From: Rhabditophanes sp. KR3021
Lineage: Eukaryota; Nematoda; Chromadorea; Rhabditida; Alloionematidae
Assembly (NCBI GenBank): GCA_963281155.1
Contig: CAUJLY010000003.1
Location: 2,480,001-2,544,000 of the forward strand
Reading direction: 5' to 3'
Length of the DNA: 64,000 nt
The first letter of the stretch is position 1, and every line of letters starts with the position of its first letter. The translations under genes and the position numbers were made by a program. Below, piece by piece: positions 46,346 through 63,299 of this stretch. The notes beneath the pieces were generated by a model. That model ran no database searches. It saw only the letters and a program-made list of their open reading frames with translations, and was not told where the DNA came from.

Positions 46346-48481
46346 CTTACAATTCTCTTTTAAAAAAATTCAATAATTGTTTATCATTTTAATAGTTTGT
46401 TGATTTTTGTTTAGATTAGAATACAATAAATTTCACCCATAATAACTGTCTATTTTACATATTCTATCTTTTCATTTTAAATATTTTACCTATCAATTTT
46501 ATCCATCTTTTTCATTTCTTTATACATTTGCGAATTTGGTTATGTAATTTTATTTAACTTTGTAGTATGCCTTGTTTAGTCCTTTGTTAGCTGATATGGA
46601 ATGTTTTAAATATCATTAAAAGCAATCGCTTCAAATTTCAATTACAGACTTAAGGGATTGAAGTTTGTGTTTATTATGTAAACATGTTGTTTGATTTTCA
46701 TTAATGCCACAAGTTTCAAATATCGGAAACAACTAATACCGTACTTTTGTATTTATACGCATGCATTCATATGTTTGTTCCCCTAAACTTTATCTATAAT
46801 AACAAAGATTTCATTAAACTTTATGGTCCCTAACATTAAATGAGTAGAACAAATAGGCATAAAGAAAGTGTTACTACACTTTTAATCAAAAAATCCCATA
46901 AAATTTAATGCATTTTGATGCAACCACATTTCTGACCTTATTTAGTCCATCCAAAACACCTGCTTATCATCAAGGCACATATAAAAAGTTTTTCAATTGT
47001 TTGGAATAATTTATTTGTCATTGCATAATACTACTAACAGACACACAACATAAATACATTCAGAAAGGGAAAAAAGTTTCAATGTCATGGTGTCAATCAA
47101 GTAACATTGTTTTGGCGTCAATTATTTATCTCAGTCATTTATAAATCTTTTTATAGACTCTTTAAAACTTTGCAATTTGAAGTTTGTATGAATGATATGT
47201 ATAGTTTTTTATATCCCTTATGTATTATGTATCCATTATGGATGTATTATGTGTGTTGGTATTGTTGTTGGATTATAAAACAGGTGGTTTGTTCTGCAAT
47301 AGAATTAGAGTTCTCAATATTATGCAATCTAAACCATAACAATTGAATTAGATGAAAGTTTTTGTGTTACAAACAATTAAACAATCTCAATGATTAGTTG
47401 AGAGTTTTAAAGTTCTAACTCATTCTGCAGGTGCCACAAAATGTCGGCAAAACAATTGAGACGATAAACAGGTGCTTAATGATTGAAAAAGAGTTAATCT
47501 TTAAATTTTAATAACTTTATAACTATGATTATGAGTCGGCCGACATATGTTAAAAAGTTCAATATTATGTAACAGTCCCGTTATAACGTATCAAGAGTAC
47601 CTACTTGATAGACCATTATTTCAGAACAATGCATGCCGACTTACTGACCCCTTGATAATGATGTGTGATTGAGTATGTATTTTTATTTATTTGTTAAAGT
47701 GTGTATTGTCTTGCCCGCTTACTACTTTACTAAACTCATTTTAATTTAAGGAATATAGTTCTTTGTTTAGAAGGAACCAATACTTTTGTCTTCAAATAAA
47801 TACCAATAATATTAATGATGAAAGAGTTAATTTATTATTCTTTTATTATTTGTTACCCTTACTTACTTTTGGGGAGCAATGTCATGTTACTGTAAAAAGA
47901 GGATATTAATTTGTGTAATTGTTCAACTTATTTATTTTCATCATGCAAATGTACCAATATCTGTTAAAATATTTGTAAAGATGATTATGAAATGATGTTA
48001 TTGTCAATAATTATTATAGTTATTATTATCAGAGACATTTATGATTGTACGTGTGTAGAGTTATTGTAGTGTAGAATTTTATTTTAAAAAGCTGATGATA
48101 ACGAAAACTATATTTTGTGTTAAGAATCGATGCAATAATTAATGAATTAAAAGAATATAGATACACAATTAAAGCTATTACCAAAGATAATATTCTGAAT
48201 GTTCTGAATATTGTAAATAGTATCAAATAATATGAAACAAAAAGTTCAGCGGGTCTAAGATGGCTCAAAGTTATATAGGATGGATAAAAATAGTAGTTTG
48301 TGGTGATTTTAGAATAAATAAGATTTCATGATATAATTGGGATATAAAATACTTCTACCCATAAAGTAATGAATGCCAAGATAAGGGAACATAAAAGAAG
48401 CAATTAAGTATTTTGAGATTTGGCAATAATAAATTTTACAATACATGGTAAATTTAGTATAATTAGAAGCATTCTACAGGC
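46346..48481. other. Non-coding interval between CIAO1 and the ZTF-11-type gene
   Basis: About 2.1 kb, AT-rich. I find no supportable ORF, RNA gene or repeat array. It contains two convergent 3' flanks. Confidence 0.5.
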
Positions 48482-52570
<4,089 letters not shown>

Positions 52571-55500
52571 GGTAATAATTAATAAAACGCAATATTACGC
52601 CAAATACAAATAATTTGTGTTGGGTTTAACCTGAAAAAATGTGAATTATAATTGTAAGTCAGTTATTAAGATTATTTGTGCCAAAGTGAAGAACTATCAA
52701 AAAAGCATGAACACCAAATAGTTGGGGTAAGATAAATTGAAGAAGGAGGTAATAAATTAAAGTTGTATGTTTAAAGGATCATGATAAAAAGAGTGGCTGG
52801 GATTGGTAGTTTAAAATGGAAGTTAATTTATGTAATACTTTTAACCCTCTGTTTTTAATTAAAAAGATTTGTTTAATTTAGTAAAGATAAAAGTTTGTGA
52901 GGAGCAATACTATTATAGTATTAGATGAGTATAAAAATGAAATTGGCAACCAAGGATGGGACACGCCTTGTTGGCAACTTATAAGGAAAATTAAAGTTAG
53001 TGGGAGAGGATTAATAAATATATAGTAGGCTTTAGATATCTGAAGTTTGTAGATAATGTTCGAAGAATACATTTAAGCGAGATAAAAATAGTAAAAATGA
53101 TGACTTTGCTTGATCGGGATGGATCAAAATTATTTCACAACTTCACTTATAAAGGGCATATTTAGCGTGTTGTTTAAAAAAGATGGATAGTTAGTGTATG
53201 TACTTTTTAATAGGCATTATTTGGTATGAAGTAAAGTGCAACATTTGAGTGTATAAAAATGTGGATTATGGATGGAGTTATTTGGTAGGCGGGATGAAGA
53301 GTGGAAATATTTGAAAAGCATTTAAAAGTATTTGGTTGGATGCTTATTACTTTTTTGATGACAGTTCGTAGATATAATAAAATGTAAGGGAATGGCAAAA
53401 AATAGGATACTTTAAATAATAGAGAACAGATGGTTTGCCTACTAATTTAAAAAAGTAGTATTTGTTGATGAAGGTTGAAGCTGCATAATATGACGTCTGT
53501 TCACATCTGCGATATAGAACATTTCATTTTTAAATCAAATGCAATAAAAGAAAAAAATATTTTTGACTCAAGGAATGTATTGTAATTTTGAGTCAAGCAA
53601 AAAGTGAATGTTTTCAAAGTATATACTTTCTATATTTTTGGTACCGTACTTTTTTGAGTCAACTCATTTTGTCAAAACATAATTGGAGATAAAAAATTGT
53701 TTTTATAAAGTAAGTCTTGATTAAGAAAAAGAAGTCAGATTGGTCATGAACAAACAAAAATTTGATATTACACGGGATATTTTATAGAACATTTAAGTGT
53801 AAAAATTTAAAACAAATGTAGGGGTTAAAGACATGCATATTATACGTGACTAATTATCAACAAAAATAACTATTATATAGTGATAACATAGTAACAATAT
53901 ACTAGATAGCTAGTCTATTTTTGTAAAGTAGGAGTCATCTTATGAGTTATTAGTTTTTGGATAAAGAATATAGTAGGAAGAATATGAGATAATATTGTGA
54001 TAAGTGTAAACTTGAGTTGCGGATAATCCTTTTATGGGTGATGAAAACAAAAGAAGTCATTGAACCTCCTACTTGTAATGAGCCTAGATTATTGTTATTG
54101 AAAATGAAGAGTCTACCATAATATTGTATCAGTTTTAGGATGTTTTAGTGTGGAAAAAGAGACGAGTGATGGATAAGATGTATTAATAAAATTTGGTGAT
54201 AAAAAGAAATAATATTAAATTGATAATGAAATTTGAAAATGATTAAAAAGAGGTTACATGGCATTTCAAAGAAAAAGTCGGTGCCTTTGATAATAAACAA
54301 AAATTCGAAGAAGTGGAAAGAATAACAAATTTTGATAAATTGTATGGTACTAGATATATTTGAATGGAAATACGATAGCAAAACGCTACAAGTAAGGAAT
54401 TCACAAATAGGCAATTTAAGAGTTGATAAGCTTTTTTATTCTAGATATATTTTGGAAATAGAGATATAATTTAGATTTAGATATAGTTTTCTTGATTCTA
54501 ATAGGATGAATAAATAAATGCTTTAATTGCCTCAAAATATAAAAGTCATTTCAACGAAATTTACTATAATTTGCCCAAGACTCGACATATTTTAATTTAA
54601 ATGGAATCAAAAGGTGTATATTTGGGCGCCATGTAAAATTAGATAATAGTTAAATTATGCGGTGGTCGAGATTGTTTTCAAATGATATGTAGTTTATGCA
54701 TTGTTGGGTATTTTGTAGGGGTGTAGATAAACAACAGAACCAATTACATTAACATCTAAACCTTTGGTCATATCAGTCCATACAAACTATTAGCTTTTTG
54801 TCACTCTCATATATTCATATAAATATATATCAAAGTATCAGTTTCAAAAAGTCTCGAATATAGAAAGTCTTGTGTCAATAAGGTTTTATGTTATAAGCTT
54901 GGATGTTTGTTGATTCAGCTTGATAGATAGTTAAAAAGTTTGAAGGTTGCTATAGGACGGAAGTCATTGACAGTTAAACATAATACATATTAAATATATC
55001 CAATAATTTAAGTGGGATGTGAGGTGTTCAAAAAGGAATTGAAACTTTTAAAATCACGTGTGGGTATATATTAGTCAAATAGCTTGATCAAATATTGCTG
55101 AAACCCTCACATCAAGTAACTCTTTTAACTCTATTAACTCGATTGAACGTTTAGTTGGTTCATGTTCTTTTAACACATATATCTACATTCAAATAGATCG
55201 GGGAAAGATATTAGTTCATCAAAACAAGTTAACCATAATTATAAAGATTAGGAGCGCTTGTACTCAAACACTGTGATTAGTGTTACGCAGTTATTTTTGA
55301 TGTCACAACAACTACTCTTACCACATTCCAGTATGTTGTCGGCAAAGTTTTCTGTAATCAGGACGTTCACCTGTTGTCATAAGGATTTAGAGCTTGTTTT
55401 TGCAAGTTCAAAGAATAATAACTACCAAAGACACCCGTTAAAGAGGATGTATATGAATGAGGAAATGTATGTATATAGCTTTAAAAAGAAAGAAACTATT

Positions 55501-58119
55501 AATAGAGTATTCTTTCAAATTTGTCTTATATGTTATGGAGATTAGCAAAGAACCAGTAAATTTATGTCTTATATAATGGTATGATCGGACCAAAAATAAT
55601 TTTTAGGAAAGCAACATCTGAGGTCGTTACCTTGTGATGAATAGGAAGTGAAGAAGATAAAAGGATGGCGCCGTCAGTCATGACTTAGATAATGACATTG
55701 TCTGGTCCTTTATTTGCTTAAAAAGTGATGTGTCCTCAAATGGACTTTTTAAATATCAGTATTGTTGCCTTTTAATTTGGTAAAAACGGTATTAAATTTG
55801 TAAAAAACGGTACATTTGTTTTAGGAACAAAAGTTGGAACAATAAATCATGTTAGTCCCCATATTCAGTTTAAAGACAATTTTTGAGTAAGTATATACAT
55901 ATTTTATCTTTTACAAACACTTTTGTGTGAAGGATAATTTGATAGAGTAGCACTGACTTGGATATTTTTTCAATTATTTAAGAGTTAAAAAGAAATAATA
56001 TGGAATTGGTGTGCTGAACAAGGGTGGGTGGAATCGCAGTGAAATGGATTTATAGCTATCATAAATAATTTGTGAATAAGGGCGGAGGAAACTTTTGCAT
56101 AGATTTTAAAAGTAAACTTTGACACTTCCTAAACTTTGCTAGACTTCAATATCTAAACTAGTTTACTTGTTTTTGAAAGGAAATGGAAAGTTTGTGAAAG
56201 TGATACTGTAATGGGAAGTAAGTTTTAGAAATAAGTTTTGAGAATAAGTTTTTGAAGTGATAAAGTGTTATACAGTATTATGATATCATTGTATGATTAC
56301 ATTTATGATATAATATAAATGAAATATAAATGAGTAGTGGTTAATATGCAGCACCTGTTTTAAGTATCACTAAAAAGGACTCATAAAAATATTGGTGGTG
56401 AACAATGTTTGCTAACAAAAACAGAAGTATCAAATTTAATATGCCACCACATACGTTTACTGAACAATAGTCATGGCAAATTTGAATCAAAATTAGAATG
56501 ATGAATAATGTCTGTTTTAGTTGCTGCTTTGCATAACAAAAAAGGTTCTATTAAGTATAGAATAATTTAAAAAAAGAACATCAAGTGTAATTTATTAAAG
56601 CTCAGTTTTTATTAATTGTTTGTGAGGTTTTAGATTGCATACATTTTATGATACTATAAGTGTGAGATAAAGGTTGCAGTTAAAGAATGGTCGGCACCAC
56701 CTGAAATGATTGCGGTTGAAATTACTTTAACGATCGTTAATGCCATTACCATAAAAATTGAAAAAATGGTAAGGGTTAAAATAAGGATAAAATAGATTTT
56801 CAGTTTTGTGTGAAGGGGTGTTAAAATTACGAGTATACATTAAAGTTAAAAAGGAATTAAAGTTAAGAAAGAAATCAAAATGAGAATTGAAAGCATAAAT
56901 TCGATTTTGCAAATAACCTTTTCAACACTTAACAGAATGAACGTTAATAAGGGAAGCATTTTTTGTGTTGAAGAAAATGATTTATGATAAGAAGAAGTGT
57001 TGTAAGTGGTTGTATGTCGACCGAAGATGGTCAAAATGATCGTCTAACAACGAAACGTCTGCTAATTAGGTTTGTAAAAGAGTGTGAGGGTACGTGGTCA
57101 GAAATAATATGCAATATAGTTGGAGGAAAAAAAGGTTTATAAAAAAAGTAAACAATCTTAATGATGTCGCATACAAGTAGTATGATTCATTTGGCAAAAA
57201 GATGGTAAAAGAAAAAGAATAATGAAGGAAGAGTGGTATATTTGTGAGCATGGAATCAGAAGGCAGCACAAGTTTGAACATATGAGTTTAAATTGCTCGT
57301 AGTGTGTTAGGTGTCTTTTTCAATAATAATTATACCGCAGCAAGTTCTTGTCTCCTTAGACCACCATGATTTGTGGGTGATCATATTTGTATGTTCAAAG
57401 AACAGTTTCTGACCATTTTATGGCAGTCTCTGAGTATTTTCTGAGTATTCTCTGAGCATTTTCTAGTACGGTGAAGTTGAAAAAATTGAAAGTATGTTTT
57501 GAAATATCCTAGCATGCTTGCAAATATCAAAAGTTGAATGCATGCTTGCAAATATCAAAAATTGAGAGCAGGTTGGAAATATACAAAAATTGAGTGAGTC
57601 TATGTTTTAAAAAGTTTTGAAAATTAAACAATGAGTCAAAGGACAGTCTGATTAACAAACATTTCTTCACTATCAAGATGGAATATGGCTGTTTGATTAA
57701 TTAGTAAGTGAAGATGCGTGAGATTTAAGGGTTTAATAAAATGATTAATTCTTGTACGATGGACAGCATGGTATTTTTTAGATTAATTTTGTTTGTTATT
57801 CAAAGGTTAATTTGATTTTGAATTCTTAAATAAAGTTTGTTGATTTTAATGATAACAAATAATTTTTGTTTGCTTTGTAATTGATTTAATAATATGTCCT
57901 TGTGTCAATTAATTTAATTAAGGAAGTAACCTAGATTGTTTACAGTCAAGAGTAAACTAATTTAAGGGCGATTCAATAATCTGACCACATTTTAGAATAC
58001 ACACTATACAAACGTCGTATACTACAACACCACTATTTATTGGCATTAGTTTATTTGTTAGCATTGGATTAACTTATTGTGGATACTTTTAATTTTAATT
58101 AATATTAAGTAATTGAGTC
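52571..58119. other. 5.5-kb gene desert upstream of the ZTF-11-type gene
   Basis: No supportable coding frame on either strand. Many T-rich and A-rich tracts, scattered short direct repeats and the 57512-57595 array. As the shared 5' flank of a neurogenic transcription factor and calumenin, it most plausibly holds regulatory DNA, possibly with a distal untranslated exon. I cannot point to individual sites. Confidence 0.5.
57512..57595. repeat. Three tandem 28-bp units
   Basis: GCATGCTTGCAAATATCAAA with an 8-bp tail is repeated at 57512 and 57540 (near identical) and, more diverged, at 57568. A partial unit lies just upstream. The core contains the palindrome GCATGC and the word TTGCAAAT. Confidence 0.8.
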
Positions 58120-59105
58120 ATGAAACTTAAATTATCATTATTTATATGTCTAGTAGTTATTAGTTTTAATTTATGCTGGAGTGATCAAGAACATGTGGAG
58201 CATGGGTCTTTTTCTTCAAAATTCAGACACCCACATGATCAACACTTAGATCATGAGGCTATTATTGGCAAGTAATATATAATTTATAAAATAATCATTT
58301 GTTTAATAACTGTTTAGGCTCCAAAAAAGAGGCTGAGGAATTCGATGAATTAAGCGCTGATGAATCAAAGAAGAGACTAGCAATTATTGCTAGGAGAATG
58401 GACACCGATGGAAATGGTATAATTGTCGAAAAGGAATTGGAAGCTTGGATTTACCAATCTATGCTTAAATTAGATAATGAGGAGGCCGAAGAAAGATTCG
58501 CAGAAATTGATGTTGACAACGATCAAATCATCACATGGAAAGAATACGTTTCCGAGGCTTTCGGAACTGATCATGTGTTAGACGCTAAAGACATGAAAGA
58601 TCCAGACGATGCTAAATTATTCGCCGAAGACCAGGCTTATTTTGAAGTTGCAGATAGAAATAATGATGGCCAATTGAGCAAAGAAGAATTCTTCTATTTC
58701 CAAACTCCCGAGCATTACGACTTTATGTTTGACGTGTTAATTAAAAATACTATGCTTGAGAAAGATGAAAACAAAGATGGAAAAATTGACATTAAGGAAT
58801 ACCTGGGAGATACATACAACAACCCGTCTGGAGAATGGTACGAAGTTGAGAAGAACAGATTCGAAGAAGAATATGACAAAAATCATGATGGCTTTCTGGA
58901 GGGAGATGAATTAAGAGCTTGGTTGATTCCTGATTTAACAGCTACAGCAAAAACAGAAGCTGAGCATTTATTAGCTGAAGCAGACACGGATAAAAACCAT
59001 GAATTGTCAATTGAAGAAATTGTTAATGCTTACAAGGCATTTGTTGGAAGCGAAGCTACCAATTATGGAGAAAGATTAAAGGATTTGCATCATGAAGAAC
59101 TGTAA
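58120..59105 (+). CDS. Calumenin/reticulocalbin-type EF-hand protein of the ER
   Basis: CREC-family proteins are low-affinity calcium binders of the secretory pathway. Exons 58120-58267 and 58318-59105 join in frame to about 311 residues. A signal peptide (MKLKLSLFICLVVISFNLCW) and a His-rich linker precede six EF-hand loops, including DTDGNGIIVEKE, DVDNDQIITWKE, DRNNDGQLSKEE, DENKDGKIDIKE, DKNHDGFLEGDE and DTDKNHELSIEE. The C-terminus is HEEL, a variant of the HDEL/KDEL retrieval signal. Family blocks such as FGTDHVLDAKDM-like linkers and YNNPSGEWYEVEKNRFEEEY are present. The single intron uses a GC donor (GCAAGT) with a normal TTTAG acceptor. Confidence 0.95.
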
Positions 59106-59239
59106 TTATCATAATAATATTAACTAAATACTTATTGTAAAATGTTTGTGTAGTAAAATAAAACAAGGTTTTTGATAACAAATTAAGTTTATTAAACTAA
59201 ATCTATGACAATAACTATCTAATTATTCAAGTAACAAGT

Positions 59240-59845
59240 CTAAACTTTTTTGCCCTTCACTTCCTTTTGGTATCTTCCATGAATTTCGACAGGCTTCTCC
59301 CAATCAACAATGTGATCCTGTGAATAATTAATTAATTTCGGCATTTGAGCTCTCTCTTCTTCGGTGTATTGATCAGCTCTTTTAGGAACATCTTGAAGTT
59401 GTCTTAGTTGACTAGAAATATTAGCTTTGACGAATTGAGGTAATTCGGAATCAGAAAATGTGTGTAACCGTTCAATTGCTCTCCTCCTCGTCATATTGTT
59501 TCCCAATGCTTTATAAGTTGCCAAATAAATAATTCTGCAAGGATCATACTCATGTAATTCAAAGGCTGGAATGTCATTTCTTCCTTTTGGATATTGGTTA
59601 TCAAAGTGATAAATACGGTGTTTCCAGTCAAATCCGTGCATAGCGATTTCTTTGCAATTAACAATTACTACATGATCTCCACAATCAGTTTCTGGATGAT
59701 AGATAGGCTTCCATTTGCCAGTAAGATAACTGGATACTTTCTCCCCAAGTTTGTATGCGTCCTGGTGAGAAGCATCAATAACGTGCCATTGGCGAGAAAA
59801 CTGAGCCCATTGTTTTACTCTGGAAAATCTAGATAGCGAAGACAT
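59240..59845 (-). CDS. Mitochondrial ribosomal protein L13 (uL13m)
   Basis: An intronless 201-residue protein of the mitochondrial large ribosomal subunit. Start MSSLSRFSRVKQWAQFSRQW; family blocks are WHVIDASHQDAYKLGEKVSS, GDHVVIVNCKEIAMHGFDWK and AIERLHTFSD. The N-terminus is basic and the region after the L13 core (QYTEEERAQMPKLINYSQDH) is the typical mitochondrial extension. It is convergent with calumenin, with 134 bp between the stops. No anomalies. Confidence 0.93.
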   Translation of the reverse strand: MSSLSRFSRVKQWAQFSRQWHVIDASHQDAYKLGEKVSSYLTGKWKPIYHPETDCGDHVVIVNCKEIAMHGFDWKHRIYHFDNQYPKGRNDIPAFELHEYDPCRIIYLATYKALGNNMTRRRAIERLHTFSDSELPQFVKANISSQLRQLQDVPKRADQYTEEERAQMPKLINYSQDHIVDWEKPVEIHGRYQKEVKGKKV

Positions 59846-60119
59846 GACTTTGATGGAATAAATAGGTTCTATTTAATAAATGAGCTTTTATAAATTTTCC
59901 TGAAAGGAACAAATTTAACAAATGGTACGGGATGTCTTAGTAAAAGAAGCTTACAAAGTAACAAAGATTTACCAATTAAAAATATTTTTACATCTTCTTC
60001 GAAAGCAACAAATATTACACAAATGATTTTATTATAATACCAAATAAAGTATAATTTTTATTTGTCAATCATGATGTTAAAAAGTATAATAAATGTTCAC
60101 ATAAATTTGGTTATATTTA

Positions 60120-60838
60120 ATTTTTAAAAAAAGAACATGCAAGCAAACAACAGTTCCAGCTCTTCCTAAAAGTTTAAATTATCATACAACATTAAAGATA
60201 AACTGACCGATCCCAGCTGAACAGTGAAATAAAAGTGCACCTTTGTAAGTTCGAAGTTTGGTGGTAAGACGAAGGAGAGATCTTGAATCTTTGGGAACGT
60301 GCTTGTCAGGCCTTTCCAACCAGTGAATGATTTGCACAGAAGTATCGATATTGGCAAGATCATGCACAACTTGGAGTTTCGAAACAGAAAGACAGCATCA
60401 GTTTGTTTGCACTTTAGATTCTTGATATGAATGATCCCAAGATCCATTTGAGCTTTTTCCTTTTCTGGTCAGTATTGGGTACACTTATACGAGTTTTAAA
60501 CTCAGTCTTAGTCATTTCGGGAAAAACCGTTGCTTTCAAAACCATGTACTCTTTTTGCAGTTTAGGAATATTTGTTTGATCTAACTTCTTAATAAATTCA
60601 TTCAAAATTTGGTCTTCATTCTTCATAAGCATATTTCCGGTAGTCATATTAGTTTTGCCATTGCGAGATAAGTTAACCATGACACTTCGATTGTCATTTC
60701 TGGAACGTTCAGAGTTGTCATCTCGTGATGCATTAAGGTCGTTTTCTTCTCCAGTTTGCAATCCAGCGTCTTCATTAGATTTGTTGATGGTAAACCTCTT
60801 TGTAGTTTTCGGACAATTTTACATATCATAATAAGCAA
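60120..60838 (-). pseudogene. Protein tyrosine phosphatase pseudogene
   Basis: On minus, pieces of one classical PTP domain occur in order. They are an N-terminal acidic/basic linker (GEENDLNASRDDNSERSRND), LQKEYMVLKATVFPEMTKTE, then in other frames LQVVHDLANIDTSVQIIHWL (the WPD region, here degraded) and KGALLFHCSAGIG. The P-loop Cys is retained and continues after a 43-bp intron as RAGTVVCLHV (family RTGT). About 100 residues of the central domain are missing and the frames are shifted by stops. Nematode genomes carry many such lineage-expanded PTPs. Confidence 0.75.
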
Positions 60839-60968
60839 AGTAAAATCAAATCTAGTGAATCAGAATGAATGTTATTTATTGTTATCAAACAAAACAAAAG
60901 TTGAATAAATAAAATGTGCTACACAATTTGAATAAACAAAAGATATTACATTTTATTTTGTAAACAAA

Positions 60969-62065
60969 TTATTGATGTAGACAATGCTTGACTAAATTAA
61001 CGTATGTTTCAATTGAACTTTCCAAGTCACTTATTTTAACAAACTCATCAACAGAATGAGCGTTTGTAATTGATCCAGCACCAAACAAATAACATCCTTT
61101 CATTTGTGATCTGCCTTCAAAGAATGGCAAGTCGGTGTTGAAGGCAACTGTCTTTGATTCATAGCCTTTCGGTGGTTCGGATAAATGGACTGGATCATTC
61201 TTCCCATAAACATTCATATCACATCGACCACCAATTATTTCTTTCATTTTACTTTCGATTTCATCAGTTGTTGTTGTAACTCTGAAAAACAATTGAGCTG
61301 AAGCGTTTGAAGCTAGAGCATTCAATGCCTGCCCTCCTTCAATAAATCCAATATTCAGAGTTGTATCTCCAACATCTTTATCCTTTGGCCAATCATAATT
61401 ACGAATGTCATTCAAAATATCAAGCAATTTTTCAATTGCTGAAACACCTTTTTCTGGATATCCAGAATGCGCAGCTTTCCCATGGCAAACTAATTCCAAT
61501 TTAATAGCTCCTTTTTGAAGTCTAGCAAATTTATTTTCAGTAGGTTCTCCAACGACGATATAATCAGCTTCCAGATTAAAACTATTTGCTTTTTTCATTC
61601 CTACATGATCTGTTTCCTCTCCTACAACAAATAGCAATCCAATTTTATCCTCATCTTCCTTATTTTGGTCCACGAATTTCTTGGCGGCAATGATCATTGA
61701 TGCAACTTGACCCTTTGCATCGTTGCTTCCACGGCCAAAAACCATGCCATCTCGAACAGTTGGCTCAATATAAGGAGGAACTGTGTCCAAGTGGGAATTA
61801 AAAAGAAATTTGATTTCTAAGTATCGAAAATATAATAAATAAGCATTCTAAACTTACTTTTAGGATCAATATCATTCTTTGTAATTAACAAATTGAATCT
61901 CTTGTCATTGTTAGGAATAAATTGTTTTCTAGCAACCCATCCACCTTCTTCAATAAAATTAGCCAACGCATGTCCGACATTAAACTCATTCAAAGTTGTT
62001 GACTCGATTTTCATCAAAGAAACTAATAAATCAGTAACATTAAACCAACCACATTTAGGAATCAT
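60969..62065 (-). CDS. M20-family deacetylase/peptidase (acetylornithine deacetylase-like)
   Basis: A di-zinc hydrolase that removes acyl groups from amino acids or short peptides. Exons 62065-61858 and 61816-60969 join in frame to about 351 residues. Metal and catalytic landmarks are present: FNSHLDTVPPY (His, catalytic Asp), GRGSNDAKGQVASM (bridging Asp), FVVGEETDHVGM (Glu-Glu), VVGEPTENKFARLQKGAIKL, the dimerisation-domain motif CHGKAAHSGYPEKGVSA, and GAGSITNAHSVDEFVKISDL (C-terminal His). The wording is closest to the plant/fungal ArgE-like branch rather than animal aminoacylase-1, which uses different spacing. The substrate is not predictable from sequence. Confidence 0.88.
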
Positions 62066-62352
62066 CTTTCAAGCAATTGCTGTAAAATGCGTCTTCATTT
62101 TGCTTTTATAAATAAGTTATCAATAGATGTTCAATTGCTGTTGATTACTTTCACAGCAAGGTCAACAGTTTTCATTATCGCACTGGTTAATTTACTTGTT
62201 CATCCACACGTATACACAATTAAATACTTTTTTGACAATAACATTCTTACCAAACTCTCGAGCAGATTTTTTAATCGCCACTCCAACTTTGCTTTCAATG
62301 CCAATGCAATAAAGAGTCATTTGAATTGAATACATTGCTCCTCTATTTAATT

Positions 62353-62865
62353 ATGTCACAAAATTCAAATAATCCAATTGATCACCATATTCAAAGTCTA
62401 ATTCCCATTGGAATCCCGGAAAAAGTACTTTCTGAGATGGAAGAATTACCGGTCGGTGCTCTTTGTATTCTTGGCAAGGAATTATTAGCTGAATTAACCA
62501 AAAAAGTTGCTTACCTTATCATTCAACTTAAATTGAACTTGGACAAGAAAAACACTGTTTCTCCTGAACTGTATAATCATATTTATACTACCAAATATTT
62601 ATTTGCCAAGATTCAAGAAGTTCGCTATGTGATTGAGATGAAAATGAAGAACTCAAAAGTGATTGAAGCTGAAGATTATTTGGACTTCTTAACTAATCCA
62701 AACCCTCCTAACACATCTGATAGTTTATTGAAAGCTTTTGACTCATATGAATCTTGCCGTAAAAAATTGGTGCATTTATCAATGGCTTTAAAGCATGAAA
62801 AGTGGGTGGCTGATGCAACAGATCCAAGGAAGCTCCCCAAACCAGATGTCCTCAAAAATTCATAA
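62353..62865 (+). CDS. Helical protein, possibly Mediator subunit 30-like
   Basis: A single-exon protein of about 170 residues, starting MSQNSNNPIDHH; a Met nine codons upstream is less likely. It has the segment LPVGALCILGKELLAELTKK followed by long amphipathic helices. This resembles the MED30 block (L-C-x-I-G-Q-E and following helix), but the tail (SCRKKLVHLSMALKHEKWVA) is not diagnostic. It is divergent from the M20 gene (288 bp between starts). The function is an inference with low certainty; the ORF itself looks real. Confidence 0.5.
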   Translation: MSQNSNNPIDHHIQSLIPIGIPEKVLSEMEELPVGALCILGKELLAELTKKVAYLIIQLKLNLDKKNTVSPELYNHIYTTKYLFAKIQEVRYVIEMKMKNSKVIEAEDYLDFLTNPNPPNTSDSLLKAFDSYESCRKKLVHLSMALKHEKWVADATDPRKLPKPDVLKNS

Positions 62866-63102
62866 CTACTTATTTATTTCACTCTTTTATTACATAATAT
62901 TCATGCTATACCACGTTTAAACATTCTTGAATAAACTAAATTCCACTTTTCATCTTAAGACGACAACTACCCATTGATTTGGTTGAGACAATATTTTAAT
63001 TTTTACTCATTTTAATCACGTAATTTAGCATCAATTTGCACTCATCTGCAACATTATTAATATCCAAAATTTAACCCAATTGATATCTAATTCTTTTTCA
63101 GT

Positions 63103-63299
63103 ATGGCCCAATTAGCTCTTAAAAGTTTTGCCAACTTGGCATTGAAATCAAGAATTACTTCATTTACTGGTGTCACAGCCGCACGTACATACGCTACTGA
63201 AGCTTCTCCAGAAGATTATGGTTATTGTAGGTTTAGAAATTACAAAACACTTTAAAACAATCACATTTTTAGATCCCGATCCTCTTGAACACGCACAAG
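63103..63299 (+). CDS. Cytochrome c oxidase subunit 5B, first two exons (partial)
   Basis: COX5B is a nuclear-encoded, zinc-binding matrix-side subunit of respiratory complex IV. Exon 1 (63103-63226) encodes a mitochondrial presequence (MAQLALKSFANLALKSRITS) and ends in a Tyr codon split by a GTAGGT intron. Exon 2 (63273-63299, 27 bp) encodes PDPLEHAQ. The YYPDPLEHA(T)G motif is the conserved start of the mature animal protein. The zinc-binding C-terminus must lie past the window edge, beyond a large intron starting at 63300. A trans-splice acceptor (CTTTTTCAG) lies one base before the ATG. Confidence 0.75.

Noticed and set aside
55258..55545. 95-codon plus ORF in the gene desert
   Set aside because: It needs a non-ATG start, has AT-driven composition and no splice or family evidence.
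57512..57595. 28-bp repeats as a possible CRISPR array
   Set aside because: The units are directly abutting with no spacers, and the organism is a eukaryote.
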